Shown: positions 6,627 to 14,558, counted from the stretch's first letter. The stretch is 36,509 bases of DNA from Candidatus Parcubacteria bacterium (GCA_019661855.1 JAIFWM010000001.1:1-36509), one strand, 5' to 3'. Made by a program: numbers and translations. Notes: generated by a model from the letters alone, not told the origin.

Positions 6627-7720
6627 GGCGACTCCTTTACCCATTTTTGTGCTTCTTCAACAAGTTTTTCGCGGCACTTGTGAAGCAGGACTTGGACGCT
6701 TATTAAGATACTCGGTGGTTTAGGTTTATGTAACCACTTTTTTAATAGAGTGGCTTCTTTTTCCATTCGGCGTTGCTCTAGAAACGCGTATTCCATAAGC
6801 TCAGTGAATATTCCAAAGTACGGAGTGTCATCAAGTGTTTTTTCATCGGACGTGCAGATCCAAGGAACATCGAGCGCCCCATGAAGCTGATGGTCTGCGA
6901 GCAGTTTCTCCATTTCTTTCATCAACTCGTCGCCGAGGTCATTCCAGAAGTCCCCATTCTGCGAATGGACAAGAAGCGTCGCAAGCAAATTCACGTTCAT
7001 AATGTCCTGACGTGATTCGCACGGCACCACATCGGTTCTTTGCGTATTGAACGGTAATTCATCTCGTATGTGAGGTCTGTCTTCTCTACGCTCCCAATAT
7101 TTGAAGTTACGGATGAGTTGTCCATTTCCATCCCAAATCGCAAGCCTCCTTCCTCGTTTGAGGTTCGGGTGATCGGGGTGATTCGCAAACGTTGTCTCTA
7201 GATCCTCGAGTTTGTAGCGTCGAATCACATCTGAACCAAGATAGAAGCCGACCGACAAAAATGCTGCTCGTTTGAGTTCGAGTCGACCGGGTGAACAGAC
7301 CTGAATCTGCACTTTTGGATTGTTGAAGATTTGCGTATTGGTCGAACGCTCCAAACATTCGAGAAGTTCGATAGCAGCAGGTGCATTGCCTGCAGGAGGC
7401 AAGACAATGCATGAGACGCCCTTTGCATGTCGATAAGGGCGATTACTGTCCCCTAAATAGTGCGTAGTTTTTACCGCATCTTCAAAGAACTTTTCTACAT
7501 CGGGAAACTCTTCAAGAAGGTGAAGTTTGATCCCCACCGTGAGTAACCCATGTTGAACTTTGCGGTAGTTTGCTCGCAAGCGTTTGACTTGCGAGGGAGA
7601 AGCGCGCTTGAGCGCATCAAGCAGCATCTCAAAACTAAATCCCGCGTCAAACATTGGTGCGACCTTTCGTGTGCGTTTGAATGTGATCCACAAGAACCGG
7701 AGAATGTAGAAAAACTGCAA
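6623..7720 (-). CDS. Hypothetical protein, 365 aa
   Basis: The frame is open from a TTG at 7720. I prefer that start because it lies 6 nt after GGGAGA, the same site and spacing as the gene at 1087; the ATG at 7654 (MFDAGFSFEM) with a weaker AAAGG site is the alternative. The protein has no signal peptide. It contains a possible alpha/beta core (GVSCIVLPPAGNAPAAIELLECLE), a region with NPKVQIQVCSPGRLELKRAAF, and a long helical end with many charged residues. I cannot assign a family. It is followed by the coupled proline-rich gene and a shared terminator. Confidence 0.72.
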   Translation of the reverse strand: MQFFYILRFLWITFKRTRKVAPMFDAGFSFEMLLDALKRASPSQVKRLRANYRKVQHGLLTVGIKLHLLEEFPDVEKFFEDAVKTTHYLGDSNRPYRHAKGVSCIVLPPAGNAPAAIELLECLERSTNTQIFNNPKVQIQVCSPGRLELKRAAFLSVGFYLGSDVIRRYKLEDLETTFANHPDHPNLKRGRRLAIWDGNGQLIRNFKYWERREDRPHIRDELPFNTQRTDVVPCESRQDIMNVNLLATLLVHSQNGDFWNDLGDELMKEMEKLLADHQLHGALDVPWICTSDEKTLDDTPYFGIFTELMEYAFLEQRRMEKEATLLKKWLHKPKPPSILISVQVLLHKCREKLVEEAQKWVKESP

Positions 7721-7783
7721 GGCACTTCTCCCTGGTGTGAGGTTCGTCTTATCTGAATGTAATCGAAAAAACTGTTTTGTCCA

Positions 7784-8020
7784 TTACAAAATGACGGTAG
7801 CGCCGTCGTGGCGGACCTCTATAACCCCACCCTCTACAGGAAAAGTTTGACCTTTATCGTCCACAGTTTTGCGCACGGTGATTTCCCCTTTTTTTAGGGT
7901 CGAGATAAGCGGCATATGTTCGCCTAAAATAGTCATCTCACCTGCAGCGCCAGGAACAGTCAGGCTGTGTGCCTCACCTTCAAATAAGTTTTGATCAACT
8001 TTAGCAATAACCACACGCAT
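7784..8020 (-). CDS. atpC: ATP synthase F1 epsilon subunit, N-terminal domain only
   Basis: Epsilon is part of the rotor stalk of F1 and couples gamma to the c-ring. The sequence shows the beta-sandwich domain: FEGEAHSLTVPGAAGEMTILGEHMPL with the usual GxxGxxxILxxHxP pattern, then KKGEITVR and FPVEGGVIEVR. At 78 residues it lacks the C-terminal two-helix hairpin found in most family members (about 130-140 residues), which in other bacteria blocks ATP hydrolysis. It is the last gene of the operon, 4 nt after atpD. The stop is followed by an AT-rich inverted repeat (7758-7788) that is a weak terminator candidate. Confidence 0.93.
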   Translation of the reverse strand: MRVVIAKVDQNLFEGEAHSLTVPGAAGEMTILGEHMPLISTLKKGEITVRKTVDDKGQTFPVEGGVIEVRHDGATVIL

Positions 8021-8024
8021 ATTT

Positions 8025-9407
8025 TTATTTTGCAGGCTCGTCGGCTTTAACAGTTTCTATCGAACCTTTTTCATAAAATGCAGACTCAGGTTTGTCGTCA
8101 TGCTTGCCGTCGAGGATCTCGCGGAACGAACGCACCGTATCGGCAATCGACACATAAATACCAGGAGTACCAGTAAAAACCTCTGCTACGTGTGTTGGTT
8201 GCGAAAGAAAGCGTTGGATCTTACGCGCGCGGTACACCAACTGCTTGTCTTCGTCCGAAAGCTCTTCGATACCCAAGATAGCAATAATATCTTGTAGGTC
8301 CTTGTAGCGCTGCAACACGCGCTTTACTTCAAGTGCCACTGCGTAATGCTCTTCACCTACAATTTCGGGTGCAAGCGCGGTCGAGTTGCTTTCAAGCGGG
8401 TCAACCGCTGGGTAAATACCAATAGATGCAAGGTTACGCGAGAGCACGATTTGCGAGTCGAGGTGAGAAAAAGTAGTTGCCGGTGCCGGGTCGGTTAAGT
8501 CGTCGGCTGGCACATAGATAGCCTGCACCGAGGTGATAGAACCTTTTTTTGTTGAGGTGATGCGCTCTTGGAGCTGACCCATCTCTTCGGCCAAAGTTGG
8601 CTGGTAACCCACTGCTGAAGGCACGCGTCCAAGAAGTGACGACACCTCCGAGCCCGCCTGCACGAAACGAAATACATTGTCCATGAAAAAAAGAACGTCT
8701 TTACCCATCTCGTCGCGAAAGTACTCGGCAATAGTTAGCCCTGTGAGCGCGATGCGCGCACGGGCGCCTGGCACCTCGTTCATCTGACCAAACACCATCG
8801 CGAGTTTGTCGATAACGCCAGTCTCGGTCATTTCGTGAAGCAGGTCGTTACCCTCGCGCACACGCTCACCTACTCCGGCAAATACCGAGTAGCCTGAGTG
8901 TTCTGTTGCTACGTTGCGAATGAGCTCCTGCATGAGCACTGTTTTACCCACGCCGGCGCCGCCGAAAAATCCGGCTTTACCGCCCTTAAGCATCGGTGCT
9001 AAAAGATCGATCGACTTGATACCTGTTTCAAACACTTCTGCTTTGGTGCGTTGTTCTTTAAATGGAGGAGCCTCGCGGTGAATAGACATCTTTGAAGCTC
9101 CCTCAACTTGCGGTTTGCCGTCGATAGGTTCACCGATTACGTTAAAGAGGCGGCCAAGTGCTTTTTCTCCTACTGGCACCATAACAGGTGTACCTGTGTC
9201 GATAACCTCAACATCACGTGCAAGGCCTGAGGTGTCTTGGAGTGCGATCGTGCGTACACGACCAAGGCCGATGTGCTGTGCCACTTCAAGCGTCACCGAG
9301 CGGTCGCCAACTTTGGTCTTTAGAGCATTGCGAATAGGAGGCAGATGTTCTCCCTCAAAGTAGACGTCGACGACCGGCCCGATGATTTGTTTTACTATTC
9401 CTTTCAT
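8025..9407 (-). CDS. atpD: ATP synthase F1 beta subunit
   Basis: Beta is the catalytic subunit of F1; three copies alternate with alpha and make or split ATP. Seen: P-loop GGAGVGKTVLMQEL, the catalytic-Glu motif GVGERVREGNDL, VFRFVQAGSEVSSLLGR (where most betas have NIFRFTQ), the GYQPTLAEEMGQLQERITST signature, and EELSDEDK, equivalent to the DELSEED lever. At 460 residues it is of normal length. The C-terminus (ESAFYEKGSIETVKADEPAK) is ordinary. Located between atpG and atpC in canonical order. Confidence 0.99.
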   Translation of the reverse strand: MKGIVKQIIGPVVDVYFEGEHLPPIRNALKTKVGDRSVTLEVAQHIGLGRVRTIALQDTSGLARDVEVIDTGTPVMVPVGEKALGRLFNVIGEPIDGKPQVEGASKMSIHREAPPFKEQRTKAEVFETGIKSIDLLAPMLKGGKAGFFGGAGVGKTVLMQELIRNVATEHSGYSVFAGVGERVREGNDLLHEMTETGVIDKLAMVFGQMNEVPGARARIALTGLTIAEYFRDEMGKDVLFFMDNVFRFVQAGSEVSSLLGRVPSAVGYQPTLAEEMGQLQERITSTKKGSITSVQAIYVPADDLTDPAPATTFSHLDSQIVLSRNLASIGIYPAVDPLESNSTALAPEIVGEEHYAVALEVKRVLQRYKDLQDIIAILGIEELSDEDKQLVYRARKIQRFLSQPTHVAEVFTGTPGIYVSIADTVRSFREILDGKHDDKPESAFYEKGSIETVKADEPAK

Positions 9408-9423
9408 ATGAATTCTTATTAAT

Positions 9424-10374
9424 TTATGCTGCCATTGCCTCCATACCTCCAGTAATTTCGCTCACCTCACGCGTAATAGACGCCTGACGCGCTTTGTTAA
9501 ACTTGAGCGTCAACGAGTGATTCATCTCCCCAGCTTTGTCTGACGCAGACTTCATCGCGACCATGCGTGCGCTATGTTCTGACGCCTGAGATTCTAAAAG
9601 TGCGTGGTACACAAAGACAGACGCGAGCATAGGCAAGAGTTGACTTAACACTTCTGTCTCACCGGGTTCGATCGTGTAATTTTTAGGTTTTGACTCTTGA
9701 TCAAAGTCGTGAGCAAACACTCCACGTGCTGGCACGATGTCGGCCACCACTTGCGAAAGTTCGCCAAGCGAAAGTGGAAAAATAGTACGCAACGTTGGGC
9801 GCTGCTCAAACGTAGAGACAAAGTTTTGGTACGCTATTTTTACTTCATCTACTTTGCCGCTTTCAAACAAGTCTGCGGCTTTGCCTACCAGCGTTTTAAT
9901 AAGATCAGTCGTTACTTCGTCAGTATTTGGATGAAATTTTAATACTTCGATACCGCGATTAACAAAAAAGTCGTTTGCGCGACGGCCAACTGTTACTACC
10001 TTTACCTCTTTACCTTTCATATCGGCCCAGGTGGTACGCAACACTGCAGAGTTAAGCGCACCTGCTAAGCCTTTGTCAGAAGTTATCACTATGTAGAGCG
10101 AGGAAAAATTAGTTTCTGTAGCGTTCCCTTGATGTCCTCCAGCTGCAGAAATTAATTTTTCCGAGCCTCTAAGTAGTGGATGAGAATTTAATTCTGTAGA
10201 TGCCGAGACACGCGCCAAGACCGAGACAGCGGCACGTGCGTAAGCGCGGCCTGCCAGTGCCCTCGTTTGAGCTTTGCGCATTTTGGCAGCAGACACAGCC
10301 TCCATGGCTTTTGTCACTTTTTGTGTCTTTTCGACAGAGCGTATTTTACTTTTTATTTGTTTGAGTGCTGCCAT
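9424..10374 (-). CDS. atpG: ATP synthase F1 gamma subunit
   Basis: Gamma is the central shaft that rotates inside the alpha3-beta3 ring. The N-terminal coiled-coil helix (LKQIKSKIRSVEKTQKVTKA MEAVSAAKMRKAQ) and the C-terminal helix (MVAMKSASDKAGEM...ITREVSEITGG) are typical, as is the SDKGLAGALN motif. At 316 residues it is longer than the common 285-290; an extra stretch of about 20 residues (GSEKLISAAGGHQGNATETN) lies just before the YIVITSDKG strand. Its role is unknown. It stands 5 nt after atpA and 16 nt before atpD. Confidence 0.98.
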   Translation of the reverse strand: MAALKQIKSKIRSVEKTQKVTKAMEAVSAAKMRKAQTRALAGRAYARAAVSVLARVSASTELNSHPLLRGSEKLISAAGGHQGNATETNFSSLYIVITSDKGLAGALNSAVLRTTWADMKGKEVKVVTVGRRANDFFVNRGIEVLKFHPNTDEVTTDLIKTLVGKAADLFESGKVDEVKIAYQNFVSTFEQRPTLRTIFPLSLGELSQVVADIVPARGVFAHDFDQESKPKNYTIEPGETEVLSQLLPMLASVFVYHALLESQASEHSARMVAMKSASDKAGEMNHSLTLKFNKARQASITREVSEITGGMEAMAA

Positions 10375-10379
10375 ATTAA

Positions 10380-11942
10380 TTATGCGACGAACAAGTCTGG
10401 ATGTGTTTGGGTAAACTTCTCGAGTTGTGTTTTAAGCTCTGCCTCGGTTTGAGCAGCCAATACTTTTGAGCTTTTGATGCTCTCAAGAATAAACTTAGCG
10501 TTTGACTCTAAATACGAGAGCAGCTTTTCCTCAAACTCGGGTACGCGCTCTACCGGCACTTTTTCTAAGTATCCGTTAGTTGCAGCAAAAATGATAACTG
10601 TTTGACGTTCAAAGCCGATAGGCTCACCGTTGCGCTGCTTTAATGTTGCCATCATACGCTGACCACTGTCGATACGCTTTTTAGTATCGGGGTCTAAGTC
10701 TTGAGCAAACTGCATAAACGCCTCAAGTTCACGAAACTGTGCGAGTTCAAGCTTAATTTTGCCCGAAACTTTTTTCATCGCTTTGGTTTGAGCAGCCGAA
10801 CCAACGCGCGACACCGAGATACCCGCGTTAATTGCCGGGCGCATACCTTTGTTAAAGAGATCACTCTCAAGAAAGATCTGTCCATCGGTAATAGAAATAA
10901 CGTTGGTTGGGATGTAACCCGAAACGTCACCTTCCTGCGTCTCAATGATAGGCAGCGCAGTGAGCGACCCACCACCTTTTTCATCAGACAGTTTTGCTGC
11001 ACGTTCAAGCAAACGTGAGTGGAGGTAAAAGACATCGCCCGGGTATGCCTCGCGGCCAGGTGGACGTCGCAAGAGAAGCGAGAGTTGTCGGTATGCTACT
11101 GCGTGTTTAGAAAGATCGTCATAAATAATGAGCGCGTCGCGACCCTTGTCTAAAAAGTATTCGCCGATAGCTGCACCAGCAAACGGTGCCAAGTACTGCA
11201 GCGCTGCAGGAGCAGATGAACCTGCGTCAACAACAATCGTGTACTCCCCTGCACCTTGGTCTTTTAGCTGCTGCATCAAGCGCGCAGTCTTACTCTCCTT
11301 TTGTCCGATAGCGACATATATACATATTGGGCGAGACTCTGCGGGTTCGCTCTTTTGATTTAAAATCGTGTCGATCGCGATAGTAGTTTTGCCGGTGTAA
11401 CGGTCGCCGATGATAAGCTCGCGCTGACCACGACCTATTGGGATCATCGAGTCGATTGCTTTAATACCAGTGTGGAGTGGCGTGTTAACTGACTGACGGT
11501 CAATAACACCGTATGCCTCGCGCTCGATTGCGTTCCGCTGCGTGAACGCAATCGCCCCGAGCCCGTCGAGGGGCTTTCCTAAAGCATCTACAACTCTACC
11601 TATCAACCCTTCACCAACCCCGATAGAAAGTACCTCGCCGGTTGAAACAACAGTCATACCCTCCGCCACCTTGCCCGTGTCTCCTAAAATAATTGCGCGC
11701 ACCGACGACTCCTCGAGGTTTAAGACCACTCCATATATTTCAGACGGGCCTTCAAGTGCATCTTTAAGGGCCTTGCCGTGAGTAATTTCAAACTTCACCA
11801 TCTCGGACATGACAGCACCCTGCAAACCTTCGATCTCGGCAACGCCGTCTTGCACGCGCATGACCACACCCGTGTTAGCGGGGCGCTCTGTTGGAGTAAA
11901 CCCTTCGATCTCTTTTTTAAATTGTTCAATAAAGTCAGCCAT
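10380..11942 (-). CDS. atpA: ATP synthase F1 alpha subunit
   Basis: Alpha is the non-catalytic nucleotide-binding partner of beta. Seen: P-loop GDRYTGKTTIAIDTI (Tyr where most have Gln), the GREAYPGDVFYLHSRLLERA motif, SLTALPIIETQEGDVSGYIPTNVISITDGQ, and GIRPAINxGxSVSRVGS-type residues carrying the arginine finger (AGISVSRVGSAAQTKAM). Length 520 is normal. It is the largest gene of the operon and follows the very short atpH by 7 nt. Confidence 0.99.
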   Translation of the reverse strand: MADFIEQFKKEIEGFTPTERPANTGVVMRVQDGVAEIEGLQGAVMSEMVKFEITHGKALKDALEGPSEIYGVVLNLEESSVRAIILGDTGKVAEGMTVVSTGEVLSIGVGEGLIGRVVDALGKPLDGLGAIAFTQRNAIEREAYGVIDRQSVNTPLHTGIKAIDSMIPIGRGQRELIIGDRYTGKTTIAIDTILNQKSEPAESRPICIYVAIGQKESKTARLMQQLKDQGAGEYTIVVDAGSSAPAALQYLAPFAGAAIGEYFLDKGRDALIIYDDLSKHAVAYRQLSLLLRRPPGREAYPGDVFYLHSRLLERAAKLSDEKGGGSLTALPIIETQEGDVSGYIPTNVISITDGQIFLESDLFNKGMRPAINAGISVSRVGSAAQTKAMKKVSGKIKLELAQFRELEAFMQFAQDLDPDTKKRIDSGQRMMATLKQRNGEPIGFERQTVIIFAATNGYLEKVPVERVPEFEEKLLSYLESNAKFILESIKSSKVLAAQTEAELKTQLEKFTQTHPDLFVA

Positions 11943-11949
11943 TTTCTTC

Positions 11950-12186
11950 TTAATTATTTTGGACTAGTTTCTTATAGAGCTCGAGCAAAATTCGGGTTCG
12001 TTCTTTTTGGGGTGTGACTTGGGCGTGCATGTCGGATCTTTTTTTAGCCAAAACTAACTTTTGGTATTCACTAAAAATGCTGGGGAGTAGTTTAGTATGA
12101 CCGCGCCGTGTTAATACCTCTCGCAAGCGCTTAAGGTCAGGATTTTGTAGCTCAAAGAGCGCTTTAGCGTAGTCGTGTGCAATCAT
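11950..12186 (-). CDS. atpH: ATP synthase delta subunit, strongly shortened
   Basis: Delta normally (about 175-180 residues) caps the F1 head with its N-terminal helical bundle and holds the b stalk with its C-terminal domain. Here only 78 residues exist. The start (MIAHDYAKALFEL) matches the first delta helix. LTRRGHTKLLPSIFSEYQKL matches the last helices of the bundle, and MHAQVTPQKERTRI resembles the start of the second domain (V-x-A/P). The middle helices and most of the C-terminal domain are missing. The place between atpF and atpA and the matching ends make the assignment safe. It may be a minimal F1-b clamp. Confidence 0.85.
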   Translation of the reverse strand: MIAHDYAKALFELQNPDLKRLREVLTRRGHTKLLPSIFSEYQKLVLAKKRSDMHAQVTPQKERTRILLELYKKLVQNN

Positions 12187-12195
12187 TTTATTTAT

Positions 12196-12642
12196 TCATC
12201 TGTTATTTAGGCTGGCCTTTTCCATCCCAAGCACAATGAGTTTGGCGACCTCCTCCTTACTCTCGCGCAAGGCTGAAGCTTTGAGCTCCCCGGCTTGTGC
12301 CTCTGCATCTTTAAGCATCGACGCCGCTGCGACCTCGCCCGCTGCAAGAATGTCCTTCTCCTTCTGTATAGCTGCCGCGCGTGCTGCCGCAAGTGCTTCG
12401 TCGGCCTCCTTGCCTGCTTTGGCCAAGATGTCGCCACGTGAGTGCTCTATCTCTTGTTTGGTGCGTGCTGCAGACTCAGCGTCGCGGACTCCATCCGCGA
12501 CCTTTTGGCGTCGTTCTTCGAGCATGCGCATGATCGGGCCATACAAAAAGTATGTCAGAGCTGCCATCAACAAGCCAAAGTTAATTGCCTGAATGAGAAG
12601 CAACCTCCAATCTATGCCAAATACTCCAAGAATCGACTCCAT
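12196..12642 (-). CDS. atpF: ATP synthase Fo b subunit
   Basis: The b subunit forms the peripheral stalk. One N-terminal membrane span (WRLLLIQAINFGLLMAALTYFLYGPI, about residues 12-37) is followed by a long, highly charged, Ala-rich coiled coil (RMLEERRQKVADGVRDAESA and onward). Length 148 is slightly short for the family (about 156-165). It is encoded between atpE and atpH. Confidence 0.97.
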   Translation of the reverse strand: MESILGVFGIDWRLLLIQAINFGLLMAALTYFLYGPIMRMLEERRQKVADGVRDAESAARTKQEIEHSRGDILAKAGKEADEALAAARAAAIQKEKDILAAGEVAAASMLKDAEAQAGELKASALRESKEEVAKLIVLGMEKASLNNR

Positions 12643-12648
12643 GTTTTT

Positions 12649-12876
12649 TTAGGTGAAGCGAATGATAAAACCGACGACCACTGCGAAGATCGCGAGCACG
12701 TCGGTAACGGCGATACCGATGTACATCGTGGTTTGAATCTGACCTGATGCCTCTGGGTTGCGACCGATAGCCTCGAGTGCTTTAGAGACCAAGATACCAA
12801 GACCTATACCTGGGCCAATAACACCAAGACCTACTACGATCGCCATGCCGAAAATTTTTGCTACTTCTATATCCAT
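12649..12876 (-). CDS. atpE: ATP synthase Fo c subunit (proteolipid)
   Basis: The c subunits form the rotor ring that carries ions. Two membrane helices flank the polar loop RNPEASGQ. The ion-binding carboxylate is Asp59 (GIAVTDVLAIF), where most bacteria have Glu. The position matching the Gln of sodium-binding c subunits is Leu26 (GPGIGLG), and the Ser after the carboxylate is Val, so the known sodium signature is absent. This predicts proton coupling. Length 75 is normal. Confidence 0.98.
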   Translation of the reverse strand: MDIEVAKIFGMAIVVGLGVIGPGIGLGILVSKALEAIGRNPEASGQIQTTMYIGIAVTDVLAIFAVVVGFIIRFT

Positions 12877-12878
12877 AA

Positions 12879-13610
12879 TTAATGTGCGTGTTCTGTTATT
12901 GCTAATTTAATAAACGCCAGAGTTAATATCGCGAATATCGCAGCCTGTAAGAGCCCGATAAACGCCTCAAACGCCATGAGCGGCACTGGTAAGACCACAG
13001 GCACAAACGTGCCAATGACCAAGAGCAGTACCTCGCCGGCGAAAATCGCTCCAAATAATCGGAACGACAGTGATATGAGGCGTGCGAGGTTACCGATGAT
13101 CTCTATGAGCCCCACCAAAAACCCCATCACCCCTCCAGTGAAATTAACAAATTTTCCCACATATTTCAATGTGCCAAGCGTCATGATGCCCGAAATTTCT
13201 ATAACCAAAAACGAAATGATCGCGAGCGAAAGCGTAGTGTTAAGGTCGGCGTTAAGCGGATGAAAGAGCGGAGCTTCGCCAAACTTAAGCGTGCCAAAGA
13301 TAGGGATGAAATCGAGCCAGTTGCCGACTAATATAAAAAGGAAGATTGTGCAGATGAGTGGAAAATACTTCATCGCGAGCGTGCGACTGCCGAGCGTTTG
13401 CTCCATGAGGCCGAGCAGATACTCAAAAAACATCTCCACCAAGTTTTGGAGTTTGCCCGGGACGATTGAAAGATTGCGACGCACCAAAAATCCGAGAAGT
13501 ATAAGAATGGCAATAACCGCCCACGTGGTAAAAAGTGTGTTGGTGACCGGGATGCCCCAGATAGTAAATAAACGCTCTGCCGCGAGCGTTATATGAAGCC
13601 CACTTTCCAT
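12879..13610 (-). CDS. atpB: ATP synthase Fo a subunit
   Basis: Subunit a forms the ion channels next to the c-ring. Several membrane helices are visible, and the essential arginine is in ISLSFRLFGAIFAGE (the usual motif is SLRLFGNM; Asn is Ala here). The C-terminal helix carries the usual FAILTLAFIKLAI pattern. I chose ATG 13610 (MESGLHITLAAERLF) because the GTG at 13643 would add residues that overlap the terminator tail region. AGGAG lies only 2 nt before ATG, and TGA-TACAGT lies 7 nt before it, so a near-leaderless start is also possible. First gene of the operon. Confidence 0.95.
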   Translation of the reverse strand: MESGLHITLAAERLFTIWGIPVTNTLFTTWAVIAILILLGFLVRRNLSIVPGKLQNLVEMFFEYLLGLMEQTLGSRTLAMKYFPLICTIFLFILVGNWLDFIPIFGTLKFGEAPLFHPLNADLNTTLSLAIISFLVIEISGIMTLGTLKYVGKFVNFTGGVMGFLVGLIEIIGNLARLISLSFRLFGAIFAGEVLLLVIGTFVPVVLPVPLMAFEAFIGLLQAAIFAILTLAFIKLAITEHAH

Positions 13611-13648
13611 TGCTCCTACTGTATCAAAACTGGCCCTAAACACAATCT

Positions 13649-13696
13649 AAAAAATAAAGAGCCGGCGCAGCAGAGGTTTCCCTCGCGCGCCGGCTC
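13649..13696 (-). terminator. Terminator-like hairpin in the leader of the ATP synthase operon
   Basis: On the minus strand GAGCCGGCGC pairs with GCGCCGGCTC (13696-13659). An inner GAGG-GAAA-CCTC stem-loop lies between them, and TTTATTTTTT follows directly. This has all marks of an intrinsic terminator, yet it stands between a good promoter (13753-13725) and atpB. It may attenuate the operon or end a short RNA of about 70 nt. Confidence 0.8.
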
Positions 13697-13724
13697 TCGC
13701 CCGCCCCGTAACTAACTGCCGGAT

Positions 13725-13753
13725 ACCATAACCCGGGGGGAAATAGAAGTCAA
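13725..13753 (-). promoter_or_regulatory. Promoter upstream of the ATP synthase operon
   Basis: TTGACT (13753-13748), 17-nt spacer, TATGGT (13730-13725) on the minus strand. The start would be near 13718, about 22 nt before the leader hairpin. Confidence 0.65.
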
Positions 13754-13826
13754 GTAAGAGCCACCTACCCAAGCCCGTCTTAATGAAAGTCCGGTAAAGG
13801 ACCATTAGGAGCTAAAGAATTAAATT

Positions 13827-14042
13827 ATGCCTTTTATTGCAATATTCGCAGCTATTGTTATTGGTCTTGGTGGTAGCGTAAGCCTTGCTGCCGAGCGCTC
13901 ACAACCAGGCGACACGCTCTACCCTGTTAAGACTCACGTTAACGATGAGGTTCGCGCAATGGTTACTGGCGAAGCTCACACTGACGTTGAAGCAAATAGT
14001 GGCCTTAACCTTGGTGTTGACGTAGACGCATCAGTTCGCTAA
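13827..14042 (+). CDS. Short secreted protein resembling the start of DUF5667 proteins, 71 aa
   Basis: A signal peptide (FIAIFAAIVIGLGGSVSLAA) is followed by ERSQPGDTLYPVKTHVNDEVRA, which matches the conserved opening of DUF5667-type proteins common in CPR (xLPGDxLYPVKxxVNExVR). Family members usually go on with a long helical coiled coil. Here the protein stops after 71 residues with GLNLGVDVDASVR. It is a shortened family member or a remnant. AGGAG lies 15 nt before the ATG, too far for good use. A terminator follows inside the convergent gene, so it is probably transcribed. The last 12 bases overlap the end of 14031-14537. Confidence 0.65.
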   Translation: MPFIAIFAAIVIGLGGSVSLAAERSQPGDTLYPVKTHVNDEVRAMVTGEAHTDVEANSGLNLGVDVDASVR

Positions 14043-14537
14043 CCACACCACCCCTAGTACTGCTAGTACCAGTACGCATTGAAGCCCCAGAGCAACTGAG
14101 AACGTTGTATTGATGGGGCTTTTTTGCTGGATCCAAATATGAAATTTTTGCAGCGGCAACAAAATTTTTGTATGCGTCTTAAAATACAAAAATTGCAATG
14201 CGTCGGGAAATTCTCCTGCGAACGCCCCAATAAGTGCGATTAGTGGCGATATCTGAAAGAACCAAACAAAAATTGCAATACTTGCCACTAAGCCAAGCAT
14301 GCCGTCAAAGCAAATCCACGCGAGATCGCTGATTGAATTTTTGTTAAGTACAAAGTCGTTGTTGAGCGGGTGTTCGTCGTCCTCTCGAAATGAAGACAAT
14401 AAATCGCCATAATCTTTGTGTGGTATTGCGTCTATTGCCAAGTGGCTCACAAACCCGGCAACAAATGCCCATACCGGATGTTGAGGCACCACTGCCGCTG
14501 CTGCCGCACCAACGATCGCGTGTGTAGTTAAGGTCAT
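14031..14537 (-). CDS. YdjM/DUF457-like integral membrane protein
   Basis: The start MTLTTHAIVGAAAAAVVPQH and the motif FVSHLAIDAIPHKDYGD match membrane proteins annotated as metal-dependent hydrolases of the YdjM/DUF457 group, with conserved His and Asp residues at the membrane edge. About four to five membrane spans are visible, the last one at the C-terminus (VALGLQCVLVLAVLGVVWLA). The biochemical activity of the family is not well established. The ATG at 14537 lies 7 nt after TATACT, which overlaps the -10 element of the divergent EamA gene. No Shine-Dalgarno site, so probably leaderless. Confidence 0.75.
   Translation of the reverse strand: MTLTTHAIVGAAAAAVVPQHPVWAFVAGFVSHLAIDAIPHKDYGDLLSSFREDDEHPLNNDFVLNKNSISDLAWICFDGMLGLVASIAIFVWFFQISPLIALIGAFAGEFPDALQFLYFKTHTKILLPLQKFHIWIQQKSPINTTFSVALGLQCVLVLAVLGVVWLAN
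14083..14125 (+). terminator. Intrinsic terminator for 13827-14042, inside the convergent gene
   Basis: AGCCCCA (14083-14089) pairs with TGGGGCT (14114-14120), with an inner CAAC/GTTG stem, and TTTTT follows. It lies within the coding region of the minus-strand membrane protein. Confidence 0.7.
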
Positions 14538-14544
14538 AAAGAGA

Positions 14545-14552
14545 AGTATACT
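14545..14552. promoter_or_regulatory. Palindromic bidirectional -10 element
   Basis: AGTATACT reads the same on both strands, giving TATACT in each direction. The plus copy (14547-14552) ends 6 nt before the ATG of EamA (14559). The minus copy (14550-14545) ends 7 nt before the ATG of 14537. The whole intergenic region is 21 bp. Confidence 0.65.
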
Positions 14553-14558
14553 GGAGAG

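Noticed and set aside
7758..7788. Terminator of the ATP synthase operon
   Set aside because: The inverted repeat TGTAAT/ATTACA is AT-rich, has a long loop and no T tract after it; too weak to annotate as a terminator.
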